Numbered from the stretch's first letter, positions 1 to 6,917 are shown. The stretch is 8,955 nucleotides of DNA from Pseudanabaenales cyanobacterium (GCA_022360135.1 JAKSDM010001260.1:1-8955); one strand, 5' to 3'. Program-made: numbers and translations. The notes: generated from the letters alone by a model not told the origin.

Positions 1-17
1 CCGCATACTTTCAACAA

Positions 18-44
18 TGAACTAGAGGTGGTGTTGAACTAGAG
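18..44. repeat. 10-bp direct repeat upstream of mtnA
   Basis: The decamer TGAACTAGAG occurs twice, at 18-27 and 35-44, a 17-bp period. It lies about 125-150 bp before the mtnA start. Such spacing could suit a transcription factor binding the same DNA face, or it could be chance or remnant sequence. No known operator is recognised. Direct observation; function unknown. Confidence 0.4.
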
Positions 45-73
45 ATATCGTTGTAGTATTTCTACTGTAACTT

Positions 74-103
74 GCCCAGTTTTTCCCAGCTGAACAAACT
101 GGC
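74..103. repeat. Inverted repeat in the mtnA leader
   Basis: CCAGTTT (76-82) pairs with AAACTGG (96-102), a 7-bp stem with a 13-nt loop. It extends to GC/GC (74-75 and 103) if one C is bulged. No T-run follows on the plus strand, so it is not a canonical Rho-independent terminator. It may be an RNA hairpin in the mtnA 5' UTR or the end of an upstream transcript. Confidence 0.35.
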
Positions 104-168
104 TCTAGTCAGTTCTGTTCTATAGAGGTGAGATCGCACTCCAGAATTATTGGCCCTATCCTTACATT

Positions 169-1224
169 ATGACTTTAACCCTGGTCCATCTACCCGAGAC
201 GATCCGCTGGCAAGACGGCGATCTCTATCTGCTTGATCAAACCCAGCTGCCGCTGGCCACTGTAGTCGAAAAACAAGCGACCGTAGAGCAAGTTTGGCAG
301 GCGATTAAACAGCTGAAGGTGCGGGGAGCGCCCGCCATTGGCATAGCTGGCGCCTATGGGTTAGTGCTCAGTGTTAAGCATCAGACTCATCTACCCTACA
401 GTGCCTTCTTGCTCGAATTGGAACGGCAAGCGGCCTATTTGGACAGCGCCCGACCCACCGCCGTAAATCTAAAGTGGGCCTTGACCCGAATCGTCAATAA
501 AGCCCGGCAACTCCCCGATCTGGCCGTGCCAGAAATCTATCGACGCCTGGTGGAAGAAGCTGTTCAGATTCACGATGAAGACCGACGACTCTGTCGCCAA
601 ATCGGTGAACACGGGTTGACGTTGATCCAACCTAATATGGGCATTCTGACCCACTGCAATGCTGGCTCCCTGGCTACTTCTGAACTGGGAACCGCCCTGG
701 CCCCGATGTATCTCGCCCATGAGCAGGGAATTCCCTTTCGGGTCTACGCTGATGAAACCCGCCCGCTTCTGCAGGGTTCACGCTTGACCAGTTGGGAACT
801 ACAACAAGCCGGGATTGATGTAACCCTGATTTGCGATAACATGGCCGCCCATATGATGTCTCAGGGACTCGTCGATTTGGTGATCGTTGGGGCTGATCGC
901 GTCGCCGCCAATGGTGATGTCGCCAATAAAATCGGCACCCTAGGTGTAGCCATCCTGGCCCATCACTTCAATCTGCCCTTTTACGTCGCCTGTCCTTACT
1001 CCACTATTGATTTTGCCGCCCCCGACGGCAAATCTATTGTGATTGAAGAACGCAGCGAGGCAGAAGTGACGCATTTTGGCGATCGCCGCACCGCACCCGA
1101 AAATATCCAATATCGCAATCCAGCGTTCGACATCACTTCCCATACCCTGGTGACGGGACTGATTACCGACAAGGGCATTATTCGCCCGCCTTATGGGGAG
1201 AATTTGGAGCGGTTTTATGGATAG
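169..1224 (+). CDS. mtnA: S-methyl-5-thioribose-1-phosphate isomerase (MtnA)
   Basis: Cytosolic aldose-ketose isomerase converting 5-methylthioribose 1-phosphate to 5-methylthioribulose 1-phosphate in methylthioadenosine salvage. Family members can also act on 5-deoxyribose 1-phosphate. The 351 residues match the usual full length of the eIF2B-alpha/MtnA superfamily. Visible landmarks are RGAPAIG (52-58), the active-site cysteine in THCNAG (C163) and the catalytic aspartate in VGADRVAANGD (D243), followed by NKIGT (253-257). These separate it from eIF2B regulatory subunits. ATG at 169 is the first ATG, GTG or TTG after an in-frame TAG at 106-108. No clear Shine-Dalgarno precedes it, which is common in cyanobacteria. 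The next gene on the same strand is a fused aldolase/dehydrogenase about 70 bp downstream, suggesting that its ketose product may be cleaved rather than dehydrated. Confidence 0.95.
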   Translation: MTLTLVHLPETIRWQDGDLYLLDQTQLPLATVVEKQATVEQVWQAIKQLKVRGAPAIGIAGAYGLVLSVKHQTHLPYSAFLLELERQAAYLDSARPTAVNLKWALTRIVNKARQLPDLAVPEIYRRLVEEAVQIHDEDRRLCRQIGEHGLTLIQPNMGILTHCNAGSLATSELGTALAPMYLAHEQGIPFRVYADETRPLLQGSRLTSWELQQAGIDVTLICDNMAAHMMSQGLVDLVIVGADRVAANGDVANKIGTLGVAILAHHFNLPFYVACPYSTIDFAAPDGKSIVIEERSEAEVTHFGDRRTAPENIQYRNPAFDITSHTLVTGLITDKGIIRPPYGENLERFYG

Positions 1225-1239
1225 GAAGGAAAGAGGAAA

Positions 1240-1253
1240 GGGTGTAGGGTGTA
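1240..1253 (+). repeat. Heptamer tandem repeat GGGTGTA x2
   Basis: Two perfect copies of GGGTGTA (1240-1246, 1247-1253) are followed by GGGGG in a purine-rich intergenic stretch. Their 7-bp period resembles the short tandemly repeated repetitive (STRR) sequences known from cyanobacterial intergenic DNA. Confidence 0.6.
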
Positions 1254-1268
1254 GGGGGAAGGGAAGCC

Positions 1269-1289
1269 TTTGAATTTTGAATTTTGAAT
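1269..1289 (+). repeat. Heptamer tandem repeat TTTGAAT x3
   Basis: Three perfect copies of TTTGAAT (1269-1275, 1276-1282, 1283-1289) end 5 bp before the ATG at 1295. Because 7 is not divisible by 3, the array reads in shifting frames. It opens a spurious in-frame TTG start at 1277 that would add Met-Asn-Phe-Glu-Phe-Pro to the next protein. Consistent with a cyanobacterial STRR element. Confidence 0.7.
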
Positions 1290-1294
1290 TCCCT

Positions 1295-3262
1295 ATGAAA
1301 AGTCGATGGAATGACAACGTAGCTCAAGAGTTTGCCGGTGACCCGTTACAGTTGCGTGTATACACTTCGCGTTTATTGGGTCAAGAAGCGGATCTGGTGA
1401 TGCATGGCGGCGGCAATACTTCGGTTAAGGCGACCGCCACAAATTTCTTTGGAGAGCCGGAGGATATTCTTTACGTCAAGGGCAGCGGTTGGGATCTGGC
1501 GACTATTGAAGCGCCTGGTTTTGCGCCGGTGCGTTTGGATGTGCTGAAGCGACTGGCGGAGTTGGAGCAACTGACGGATTCTGAGATGGTGACGCAGCAG
1601 CGGGCGGCGATGCTCAATCCCAATGCGCCGAATCCGTCGGTGGAGGCCATTTTGCACGCCATCATTCCGTTCAAGTTTGTGGATCACACCCATGCGGATG
1701 CGGTGGTGACGATTACCAATAATGCTGCTGGGGAAGCCCGCATTCGGGAGATTTATGGCGATCGCATCCTGATTATTCCCTACGTCATGCCCGGTTTTAT
1801 TCTGGCTCGAAAAATTCGTCAGATCACCCATGGAATTGATTGGAGCCACTATGATGGCATGATTCTGATGAATCATGGGATCTTCACCTTTGCCGATCAG
1901 GCGCAACTGGCCTATGAACGGATGATTAGCTTAGTGACCAGGGCTGAAGCCTATTTGCAGCAGCAAGGGGCCTATTCGCTGGCTCAAGCAGAGCCTCGGG
2001 AAGACTTGCAAATGCTGGCCCGAATTCGTCGGCAAGTCGCTCAGGCGAAAGGCGCTCCGATATTGGTGCAGTGGGATCAGCGGCCTCAGGCGGTGGGGTT
2101 TTCTAACCTGCCGAATGTGGCTGATATTGCCACCCGGGGACCAATCACGCCGGATCATGTAATTCGCACCAAACCGATTCCGGTGATTTTGACGGGGGAT
2201 GGAGAGGCGGCGATCGCAACCTATGCCGCCAGGTACCAGGACTATTTTGCGCGTCACACCGATGGCCAACTTACCTGTCTTGATCCAGCCCCCCGCTGGG
2301 GGGTTTGGCCGGGATACGGTACGCTGGCCTGCGATCGCAGTGTCAAAGCCACCCAGATCATCACCGACATTATTGAACATACAATTCGCGCCATTCAGTG
2401 CGGTGAAGCGTTGGGAGGGTGGCAGGCGCTGGCCGAGCAGCAGCTGTTTGAGATGGAGTATTGGGAGTTGGAACAGGCCAAGTTAGGCAAACCCAAAGGC
2501 GAACCCGAGTTTCAAGGCAAAATTGCGCTGGTGACTGGCGCCGCCAGCGGTATCGGACGAGCCTGCGCCAAGGCGTTACATGAACAAGGCGCCGTGGTAG
2601 TAGGTCTGGATGTGGATCCTGACATTGCCCAATTGTTTGATCGCTCCTCGCGGGTCGGGATACAGGCGGATGTGACGGATAAAACAGCGGTCAAGCGGGC
2701 TGTAGAAGAAACCGTGCGGCGATTTGGCGGGCTGGATATTTTGGTGGCGAATGCGGGCGTTTTCCCCCAGAGTCAGCGGATTGAGGAGATGGATTCAGCG
2801 CTTTGGCAAAAAAGTTTGGAGATTAATCTAACCAGCCACCAGAGCCTGCTAAAAGACTGCATTCCTTTTTTGAAACAAGGCGTCGATCCGGCGGTGGTGT
2901 TTATTGCCTCGCGAAATGTGTTGGCGCCTGGTCCGGGCGCGTCTGCCTACTCGGTGGCTAAGGCGGGGCTGACCCAACTGGCCCGCATCGCCGCGCTGGA
3001 ATTAGGGCCTGAGGGGATTCGGGTGAATGTGCTGCATCCGGATTGTGTCTATGATACGGGGTTGTGGACGCCAGAAACGCTGGAAAACCGAGCCCAACGG
3101 TATGGCCTGACGGTGACCGAGTACAAGTCCAGAAATTTGTTAAAAACGGCAGTGACATCTCGGGAAGTGGCCCAGATGGTCTGTGCGATGGCGGGGAAAA
3201 CTTTCGCCAAAACAACTGGAGCTCAAGTTCCAATTGATGGGGGGAACGAACGAGTCATTTGA
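1295..3262 (+). CDS. Bifunctional class II aldolase / short-chain dehydrogenase
   Basis: A 655-residue fusion. The N-terminal class II aldolase/adducin domain (about 1-370) shows the phosphate-binding HGGGNTS (37-43), KGSG, a probable catalytic glutamate in PSVEAILHA (E117) and three zinc-ligand histidines, DHTH (H131, H133) and NHG (H194). The C-terminal classical SDR domain (about 405-655) shows the NAD(P) loop TGAASGIG (414-421), NAG (486-488) and the tetrad N511, S539, Y552, K556, so both halves look active. Architecture and length match the rhamnulose-1-phosphate aldolase/alcohol dehydrogenase (RhaD-ADH, RhaEW) family. Chemistry: a ketose 1-phosphate is cleaved to DHAP plus an aldehyde, which the SDR would oxidise or reduce. 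With mtnA just upstream and no rhamnose genes in view, 5-(methylthio)- or 5-deoxyribulose 1-phosphate is a plausible substrate (inference). ATG 1295 is preferred over TTG 1277 because the extra codons come from a tandem repeat. Its 3' end overlaps the convergent glycosyltransferase gene by 8 bp. Confidence 0.88.
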   Translation: MKSRWNDNVAQEFAGDPLQLRVYTSRLLGQEADLVMHGGGNTSVKATATNFFGEPEDILYVKGSGWDLATIEAPGFAPVRLDVLKRLAELEQLTDSEMVTQQRAAMLNPNAPNPSVEAILHAIIPFKFVDHTHADAVVTITNNAAGEARIREIYGDRILIIPYVMPGFILARKIRQITHGIDWSHYDGMILMNHGIFTFADQAQLAYERMISLVTRAEAYLQQQGAYSLAQAEPREDLQMLARIRRQVAQAKGAPILVQWDQRPQAVGFSNLPNVADIATRGPITPDHVIRTKPIPVILTGDGEAAIATYAARYQDYFARHTDGQLTCLDPAPRWGVWPGYGTLACDRSVKATQIITDIIEHTIRAIQCGEALGGWQALAEQQLFEMEYWELEQAKLGKPKGEPEFQGKIALVTGAASGIGRACAKALHEQGAVVVGLDVDPDIAQLFDRSSRVGIQADVTDKTAVKRAVEETVRRFGGLDILVANAGVFPQSQRIEEMDSALWQKSLEINLTSHQSLLKDCIPFLKQGVDPAVVFIASRNVLAPGPGASAYSVAKAGLTQLARIAALELGPEGIRVNVLHPDCVYDTGLWTPETLENRAQRYGLTVTEYKSRNLLKTAVTSREVAQMVCAMAGKTFAKTTGAQVPIDGGNERVI

Positions 3263-4028
3263 GTCCACGTTTAGATTTAACGTAGTCATATGGGATGGGC
3301 TTAAAAGATGCTTGCAATGAACAAAAGAGGTTAAAGCGCAAAATGTACCAAAAGGCAAAAAGGGCATCTTTTAGGCCAATTTTCTTCCCTTCTTCATAGG
3401 TTCTGCCATAGTAGCTGATTGGCGCCTCGTAGATGCGGCAATTGAGTTTTGCAATTTTTGCTGTTACCTCAATCTCAAAACCAAATCCAGTCGAGTTAAT
3501 CACCATAGAGCGGATAATTTCCCCCCGAAAAGCTTTATAGCCGGTTTCAACATCTGTCATATTGATGTTAGTAAACAGATCGCTGATAAACGTGATCAGC
3601 TTATTTGCGAGATAGTGGTAAAAATAAAGTACTCTGGCCGCTTTTCGCACCAAGAATCGAGACCCATAGACAACATCCGCTTGGTTCATTAAAATCGGTT
3701 CAATGACTATAGGAATCTCTTCTGGGTTATATTCCAGATCTGCATCCTGTACAATCACGATGCTACCCATAGTGGTGGCAAAGCCAGTCTTTAAAGCAGC
3801 AGTTTTACCTAAATTCTTGGGATGGTGGATCACACGAATTCGCTTTTCTTCTTGTGCAAGCCCATCTAGAACTGAACCTGTTGCATCTTTAGACCCATCA
3901 TTAACAACAACAATTTCCAACAAATTCTCAAGCTGAAGTAACTTTTTGATTACCTGTTGGATTGTTGCGGCTTCATTATAGGCAGGTATAACGACTGATA
4001 ATGGTTGGCTAAAATTGACTTGATGCAT
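3255..4028 (-). CDS. Glycosyltransferase family 2, dolichyl/polyprenyl-phosphate sugar synthase-like
   Basis: A 257-residue GT-A fold enzyme expected to transfer a hexose from a nucleotide sugar, probably to a polyprenyl phosphate at the cytoplasmic membrane face. Motifs in order are PAYNE (15-19), VNDGSKD (42-48), KNLGK (71-75), the metal-binding DAD (95-97), YGSRF (121-125), TDVETGYKAFR (158-168), FEIEVTAK (184-191) and EEGKKIGLKD (212-221). The last blocks are typical of the DPM1-like branch. No C-terminal multispan membrane region is present, unlike the longer GtrB-type enzymes, so membrane association is likely peripheral. ATG 4028 has no evident ribosome binding site. A doubtful small ORF ends 16 nt upstream on the same strand. 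The 3' end converges on the aldolase gene. Its codons are more AT-rich than the left-hand genes. The acceptor and sugar cannot be read from sequence. Confidence 0.9.
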   Translation of the reverse strand: MHQVNFSQPLSVVIPAYNEAATIQQVIKKLLQLENLLEIVVVNDGSKDATGSVLDGLAQEEKRIRVIHHPKNLGKTAALKTGFATTMGSIVIVQDADLEYNPEEIPIVIEPILMNQADVVYGSRFLVRKAARVLYFYHYLANKLITFISDLFTNINMTDVETGYKAFRGEIIRSMVINSTGFGFEIEVTAKIAKLNCRIYEAPISYYGRTYEEGKKIGLKDALFAFWYILRFNLFCSLQASFKPIPYDYVKSKRGLK

Positions 4029-4044
4029 TGACGTTGAGGTTTTT

Positions 4045-4248
4045 TCAACGATAGCGAAAGGTTTTTAGAATTCCCATAAGACTGTTAATCAATAGAAAAA
4101 ACATCAGACAGTCAAATATATTTTGAGCGTTTAAACCACCTATAGTCAAGTACAGTAGCTTATCTCGAAGTCCAAGTAAGGGATAAGTAAAATGCTGCTG
4201 AAAGGATTCGCTCACTTCTTGGTTGGGGAATTTCAATCTAATGCTCAC
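4045..4248 (-). CDS. Doubtful small ORF, possible membrane peptide or gene remnant
   Basis: 67 codons from a GTG at 4248 to a TGA at 4045-4047. Not recognised. A hydrophobic run IFDCLMFFLLINSLMGIL (44-61) could be one membrane helix, followed by a basic tail (KTFRYR). The frame stays open for ten more codons upstream of the GTG, to an in-frame TGA at 4276-4278, with no ATG and no ribosome binding site. It may therefore be the 3' end of a decayed, longer membrane-protein gene rather than an intact one. Its stop lies 16 nt before the glycosyltransferase start on the same strand, as in an operon. It could equally be non-coding. Confidence 0.3.
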   Translation of the reverse strand: MSIRLKFPNQEVSESFQQHFTYPLLGLRDKLLYLTIGGLNAQNIFDCLMFFLLINSLMGILKTFRYR

Positions 4249-4363
4249 AAATCCTTCAGAAGATTCACGCAGTAATCAGGGTTTCAGGCTGTTACATATT
4301 CTGATTTTGTGCTAATTTGACGGTCAGGGGGGCGCTACAGAAACCATTTCGCCTGGAGAAGCG

Positions 4364-4387
4364 GGTTTGTTTTGAGAAAAACAAACC
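4364..4387 (+). promoter_or_regulatory. Perfect 10-bp hairpin with GAGA tetraloop
   Basis: GGTTTGTTTT (4364-4373) and AAAACAAACC (4378-4387) are exact reverse complements around GAGA, a GNRA-class loop. Neither strand has a T-run after it, so it is not an ordinary terminator. It is probably an RNA structure in the leader of the polysaccharide genes, or a protein-binding palindrome. Confidence 0.45.
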
Positions 4388-4405
4388 GTTGAGAGTTTGA
4401 CCCCG

Positions 4406-4468
4406 GGCGTTCAGAAATTTGCATCAGAGAGATGCCGATTCAACCCGATGCGGAGTCGCCAGAACGCC
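4406..4468 (+). promoter_or_regulatory. Candidate structured leader with alternative pairings
   Basis: GGCGTTC (4406-4412) and GAACGCC (4462-4468) can close a 63-nt element. Inside it, GCATC (4421-4425) can pair either with GATGC at 4431-4435 (5-nt loop AGAGA) or with GATGC at 4447-4451. The two pairings exclude each other. It matches no riboswitch consensus recognised here. Structure is inferred by eye only. Confidence 0.3.
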
Positions 4469-4589
4469 GAGCAGTTTTCGGTTGTTCATTTCCGTAGAGC
4501 ATTTAAGGTGTTTGTAGACCAGGCATGGATAAATTTTCAAGGGAATGACCTAGAGTAGTTAGGTTGGTGCAGAGGTAGTTTACGGGAAC

Positions 4590-6032
4590 ATGGTGATCAA
4601 CCAAACGCTGAAACCAGCTATTTCAGCGCTCAAAATTTCGGCTCGTCCCTGGCCCAGTGTAGCCCTTTTGATGACGGCGGATTGGCTAGCGTTATGCATG
4701 GCCAGCTTTATCAGTGTCGAGCTTCGGTATTTTTTTAATGGTCAGTTTCATCCTTCGCTCTATTGGCGCCTCTGGCCAGTATTAGGGTTGTTCATTCTGG
4801 CTTATGCATTGGGCGGGCTTTATCCTGGGGTGGTGATCAGCCCAGTGGATGAACTACGCCGTACGAGTTTGGCAAGCACGCTGATTTACCTGGTTCTGAG
4901 CGCGGCTATTTTTCTCTTCCGAGAAGGCGAACTCTACTCTAGAGGCATTTTCCTGATGGCTTGGGGGCTGACATTGATGTTCATTCCCTTAGGCCGAATC
5001 ATTGTCCGGCGACTGTTTTCCCATTGTCGGTGGTGGGGATACCCAGTGGTTGTGCTGGGGGCTGGCAGAACTGGGGAAATGGTGATTCGAACCCTGAAAC
5101 GAGAGCCTAGTTTGGGTTTAAAGCCGGTGGCTGTGCTTGATGATGATCCGCGCAAACATGGGACATTGGAGGGGGTGCCAGTGATTGGCGGGATTCCGAT
5201 GGCGCCTATATTGATCCAGCGGTTACAGGCGCCGTATGCGATTGTGGCGATGCCGGGGGTGCCGAGGGCAAAATTGCTAACCATCCTGGAGCGTTATGGT
5301 CGGACTTTTCCCCACATATTGATCATCCCTGATTTATTTGGGTTTGCCAGTCTTTGGGTGGCGGCGAGGGATTTGGGGGGGATTCTGGGTTTGGAAGTTC
5401 GCCAGCAACTGCTTTTGCCTGGACCTCGGTTAATTAAAGCCTGTCTGGACTATAGCTTAGCTATTGTGGTCGGGTTGATGTCTCTACCGATTATCGGGTT
5501 AATCGCTTTGATCATCAGATTGGATTCCCCCGGTCCTATTTTTTACGGTCAAACCCGCTTGGGTCAGAGCGGCAAATATTTTAGGGCCTGGAAATTTCGC
5601 TCTATGGCGCCCGATGCTGACCAGGTTTTAACGCACTATTTGCAGCAGCATCCAGAATTACGGCAAGATTGGGAAAAAGACCAGAAACTGAAGGATGATC
5701 CACGCACAACCCGAGTGGGTCGTTTTCTAAGGCGCACCAGCTTAGATGAATTGCCTCAACTCTGGAATGTCCTGCGGGGGGAAATGAGTCTGGTGGGGCC
5801 GCGCCCTATCGTTGATCAAGAAGTCTGGCGATACGCCGACAAATTTGAACTGTATACCAAAGTACTACCGGGAATCACCGGGCTATGGCAGGTATCGGGT
5901 CGTAACAATATCAGTTACCCGGAGCGGGTTAATTTGGACGCTTACTACGTCAGAAACTGGTCAGTTTGGTTAGATGTCTATATACTGGTTCGGACGATTT
6001 GGGTGGTCACACAGGGGGATGGCGCATACTAG
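4590..6032 (+). CDS. wbaP: WbaP-type polyprenyl-phosphate hexose-1-phosphate transferase
   Basis: Initiating membrane enzyme of surface polysaccharide synthesis. It transfers hexose 1-phosphate (galactose or glucose in known members) from a UDP-sugar to undecaprenyl phosphate. At 480 residues it matches the WbaP/polyprenyl glycosylphosphotransferase length. Order: N-terminal hydrophobic segments (about 24-44, 62-80, 95-111, 120-137), a Rossmann-like domain with VLGAGRTGE (155-163) and VLDDDP (192-187 region, residues 182-187), then a reentrant/membrane segment (about 286-310) and the catalytic bacterial sugar transferase domain. The latter shows WKFRSM (334-339), the DE dyad in SLDELPQLWNVLRGEMS (D386, E387), LVGPRP (401-406) and PGITGLWQVSGR (427-438). 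Start ATG 4590 is preceded by AGAGG at a long 14-nt spacing. The Wzm-type permease follows after 57 nt. Exact sugar specificity cannot be read from sequence. Confidence 0.93.
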   Translation: MVINQTLKPAISALKISARPWPSVALLMTADWLALCMASFISVELRYFFNGQFHPSLYWRLWPVLGLFILAYALGGLYPGVVISPVDELRRTSLASTLIYLVLSAAIFLFREGELYSRGIFLMAWGLTLMFIPLGRIIVRRLFSHCRWWGYPVVVLGAGRTGEMVIRTLKREPSLGLKPVAVLDDDPRKHGTLEGVPVIGGIPMAPILIQRLQAPYAIVAMPGVPRAKLLTILERYGRTFPHILIIPDLFGFASLWVAARDLGGILGLEVRQQLLLPGPRLIKACLDYSLAIVVGLMSLPIIGLIALIIRLDSPGPIFYGQTRLGQSGKYFRAWKFRSMAPDADQVLTHYLQQHPELRQDWEKDQKLKDDPRTTRVGRFLRRTSLDELPQLWNVLRGEMSLVGPRPIVDQEVWRYADKFELYTKVLPGITGLWQVSGRNNISYPERVNLDAYYVRNWSVWLDVYILVRTIWVVTQGDGAY

Positions 6033-6089
6033 GCAAATTGTGATTGAATTCTTCAAGTTGAACGATTTAATTGAAATCTACTTAATGGT

Positions 6090-6917
6090 GTGAGTATATT
6101 GGACCGATGGATATATATTGACCCAATGCGTTGGGTCAAGTTTAAGCTGTTAAGTGCATTGGTTCGAAGAGACTTTGAAGCCCGTTATAAAGGATCGGTG
6201 CTGGGTAGGCTCTGGCCAGTTATTAATCAGCTTTCGCAGCTCTTGATTTATACCTATGTTTTTGCCATTGTGCTTCAGGTAAAACTCAGTCTGAAAGAAC
6301 TCTCTCAGGACAATCCTTTTACCTTTGGTCTGTGGTTGTTTTCTGGGCTGGTGGCATGGATAGCTTTTTCGGGGGGGTTGGGTCAAGCTGCCAGTTCTGT
6401 TGTTGTCCAATCTACACTGGTCAAGAAAGTCGTGTTTCCTCTGGTGTTATTGCCACTAGTGCCCATATTATCAACCTTTATAGAAAGTATGTTTGGGCTG
6501 GCCCTTTTAATTGTGGCTGTGGCGATCTTGACGGGCAATCTGCATCCGACGCTGGCGCTACTGCCCCTGATATGGATTCCTCAACTGATGTTTACCGCAG
6601 GTTTTGCCTATCTGGCAGCCAGTTTAACCGTGTTTATCAGAGATATTCCTCAGGCGATCGGCATTCTTCTCAATCTCTGGTTTTATCTAACACCGATCGT
6701 TTATCCGACAAACATCATCCCAGAACCTGTCAATGCTTGGATACTTTGGTTAAATCCTATGGCTACTCTTGTGGAAGTTTATCGAGATTTAGTTTTAGTC
6801 GGCCAGATAGGGCATATGGGCGAATGGATTGGATTGTCTACAACATCCTTTTTATTGTTCTGGGTAGGACTATTAGTTTATAGAAGATTAAGTTATAGCT
6901 TCGCAGATGTGCTCTAG
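6090..6917 (+). CDS. wzm: ABC-2 type polysaccharide export permease (Wzm/TagG family)
   Basis: Membrane half of an ABC transporter that moves a lipid-linked glycan across the cytoplasmic membrane, paired with the downstream Wzt ATPase. 275 residues, the usual length. The cytoplasmic N-terminus carries ALVRRDFEARYKGSVLGRLW (23-42), the coupling/amphipathic region typical of the family. About six hydrophobic segments follow (roughly 45-63, 79-98, 113-147 as one or two passes, 155-178, 188-207, 248-264), with the conserved YLTPIVYP (199-206) and LNPM (221-224). The start is GTG at 6090, the first possible start after an in-frame TGA at 6072-6074. No Shine-Dalgarno is seen, and an internal ATG (codon 13) would remove part of the conserved N-terminal region. 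It lies 57 nt after wbaP and 115 nt before wzt. Confidence 0.92.
   Translation: MSILDRWIYIDPMRWVKFKLLSALVRRDFEARYKGSVLGRLWPVINQLSQLLIYTYVFAIVLQVKLSLKELSQDNPFTFGLWLFSGLVAWIAFSGGLGQAASSVVVQSTLVKKVVFPLVLLPLVPILSTFIESMFGLALLIVAVAILTGNLHPTLALLPLIWIPQLMFTAGFAYLAASLTVFIRDIPQAIGILLNLWFYLTPIVYPTNIIPEPVNAWILWLNPMATLVEVYRDLVLVGQIGHMGEWIGLSTTSFLLFWVGLLVYRRLSYSFADVL

Larger units (their letters stand above)
4249..4589. other. 341-bp intergenic region, divergent upstream region
   Basis: Lies between the leftward glycosyltransferase unit and the rightward polysaccharide genes, so promoters for both probably sit here. No coding frame of note was found and no convincing -35/-10 pair could be assigned on either strand. 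It is rich in short inverted repeats: TGAC-G-GTCA (4318-4326), GGCG/CGCC (4331-4334/4350-4353), a 10-bp hairpin at 4364-4387 and a 7-bp long-range stem at 4406-4468. The Shine-Dalgarno-like AGAGG at 4571-4575 lies 14 nt before the ATG at 4590, rather far. Confidence 0.6.

Noticed and set aside
53..65. NtcA-like site GTA...TAC upstream of mtnA
   Set aside because: The spacing between GTA (53-55) and TAC (63-65) is 7 nt; the NtcA consensus needs 8, and no suitably placed -10 box follows.
1277..1294. TTG start for the aldolase fusion
   Set aside because: The additional six codons are made of the TTTGAAT repeat array, and there is no ribosome binding site; ATG 1295 fits better.
940..1317. 125-codon minus-strand open frame across the end of mtnA
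   Set aside because: Antisense shadow of mtnA; its start region runs through the tandem repeats and its product has no recognisable domain.
1373..2380. Long minus-strand open frames (177 and 149 codons) under the aldolase half
   Set aside because: The plus strand carries a fully conserved aldolase with all metal ligands; the antisense products are low-complexity, Arg/His-rich and resemble no family.
4364..4387. Rho-independent terminator
   Set aside because: The hairpin is strong, but its stem is mostly A/T and no T-run follows on either strand.
4500..4589. Promoter for wbaP around TTGTAG and TAAATT
   Set aside because: The spacing between these boxes is far shorter than 16-18 bp, so no confident promoter could be assigned.
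6332..6883. 183-codon plus-strand frame inside wzm
   Set aside because: It is out of frame within the conserved permease, rich in Cys/Ser/Gly as expected of a frame-shifted hydrophobic gene, and has no family resemblance.
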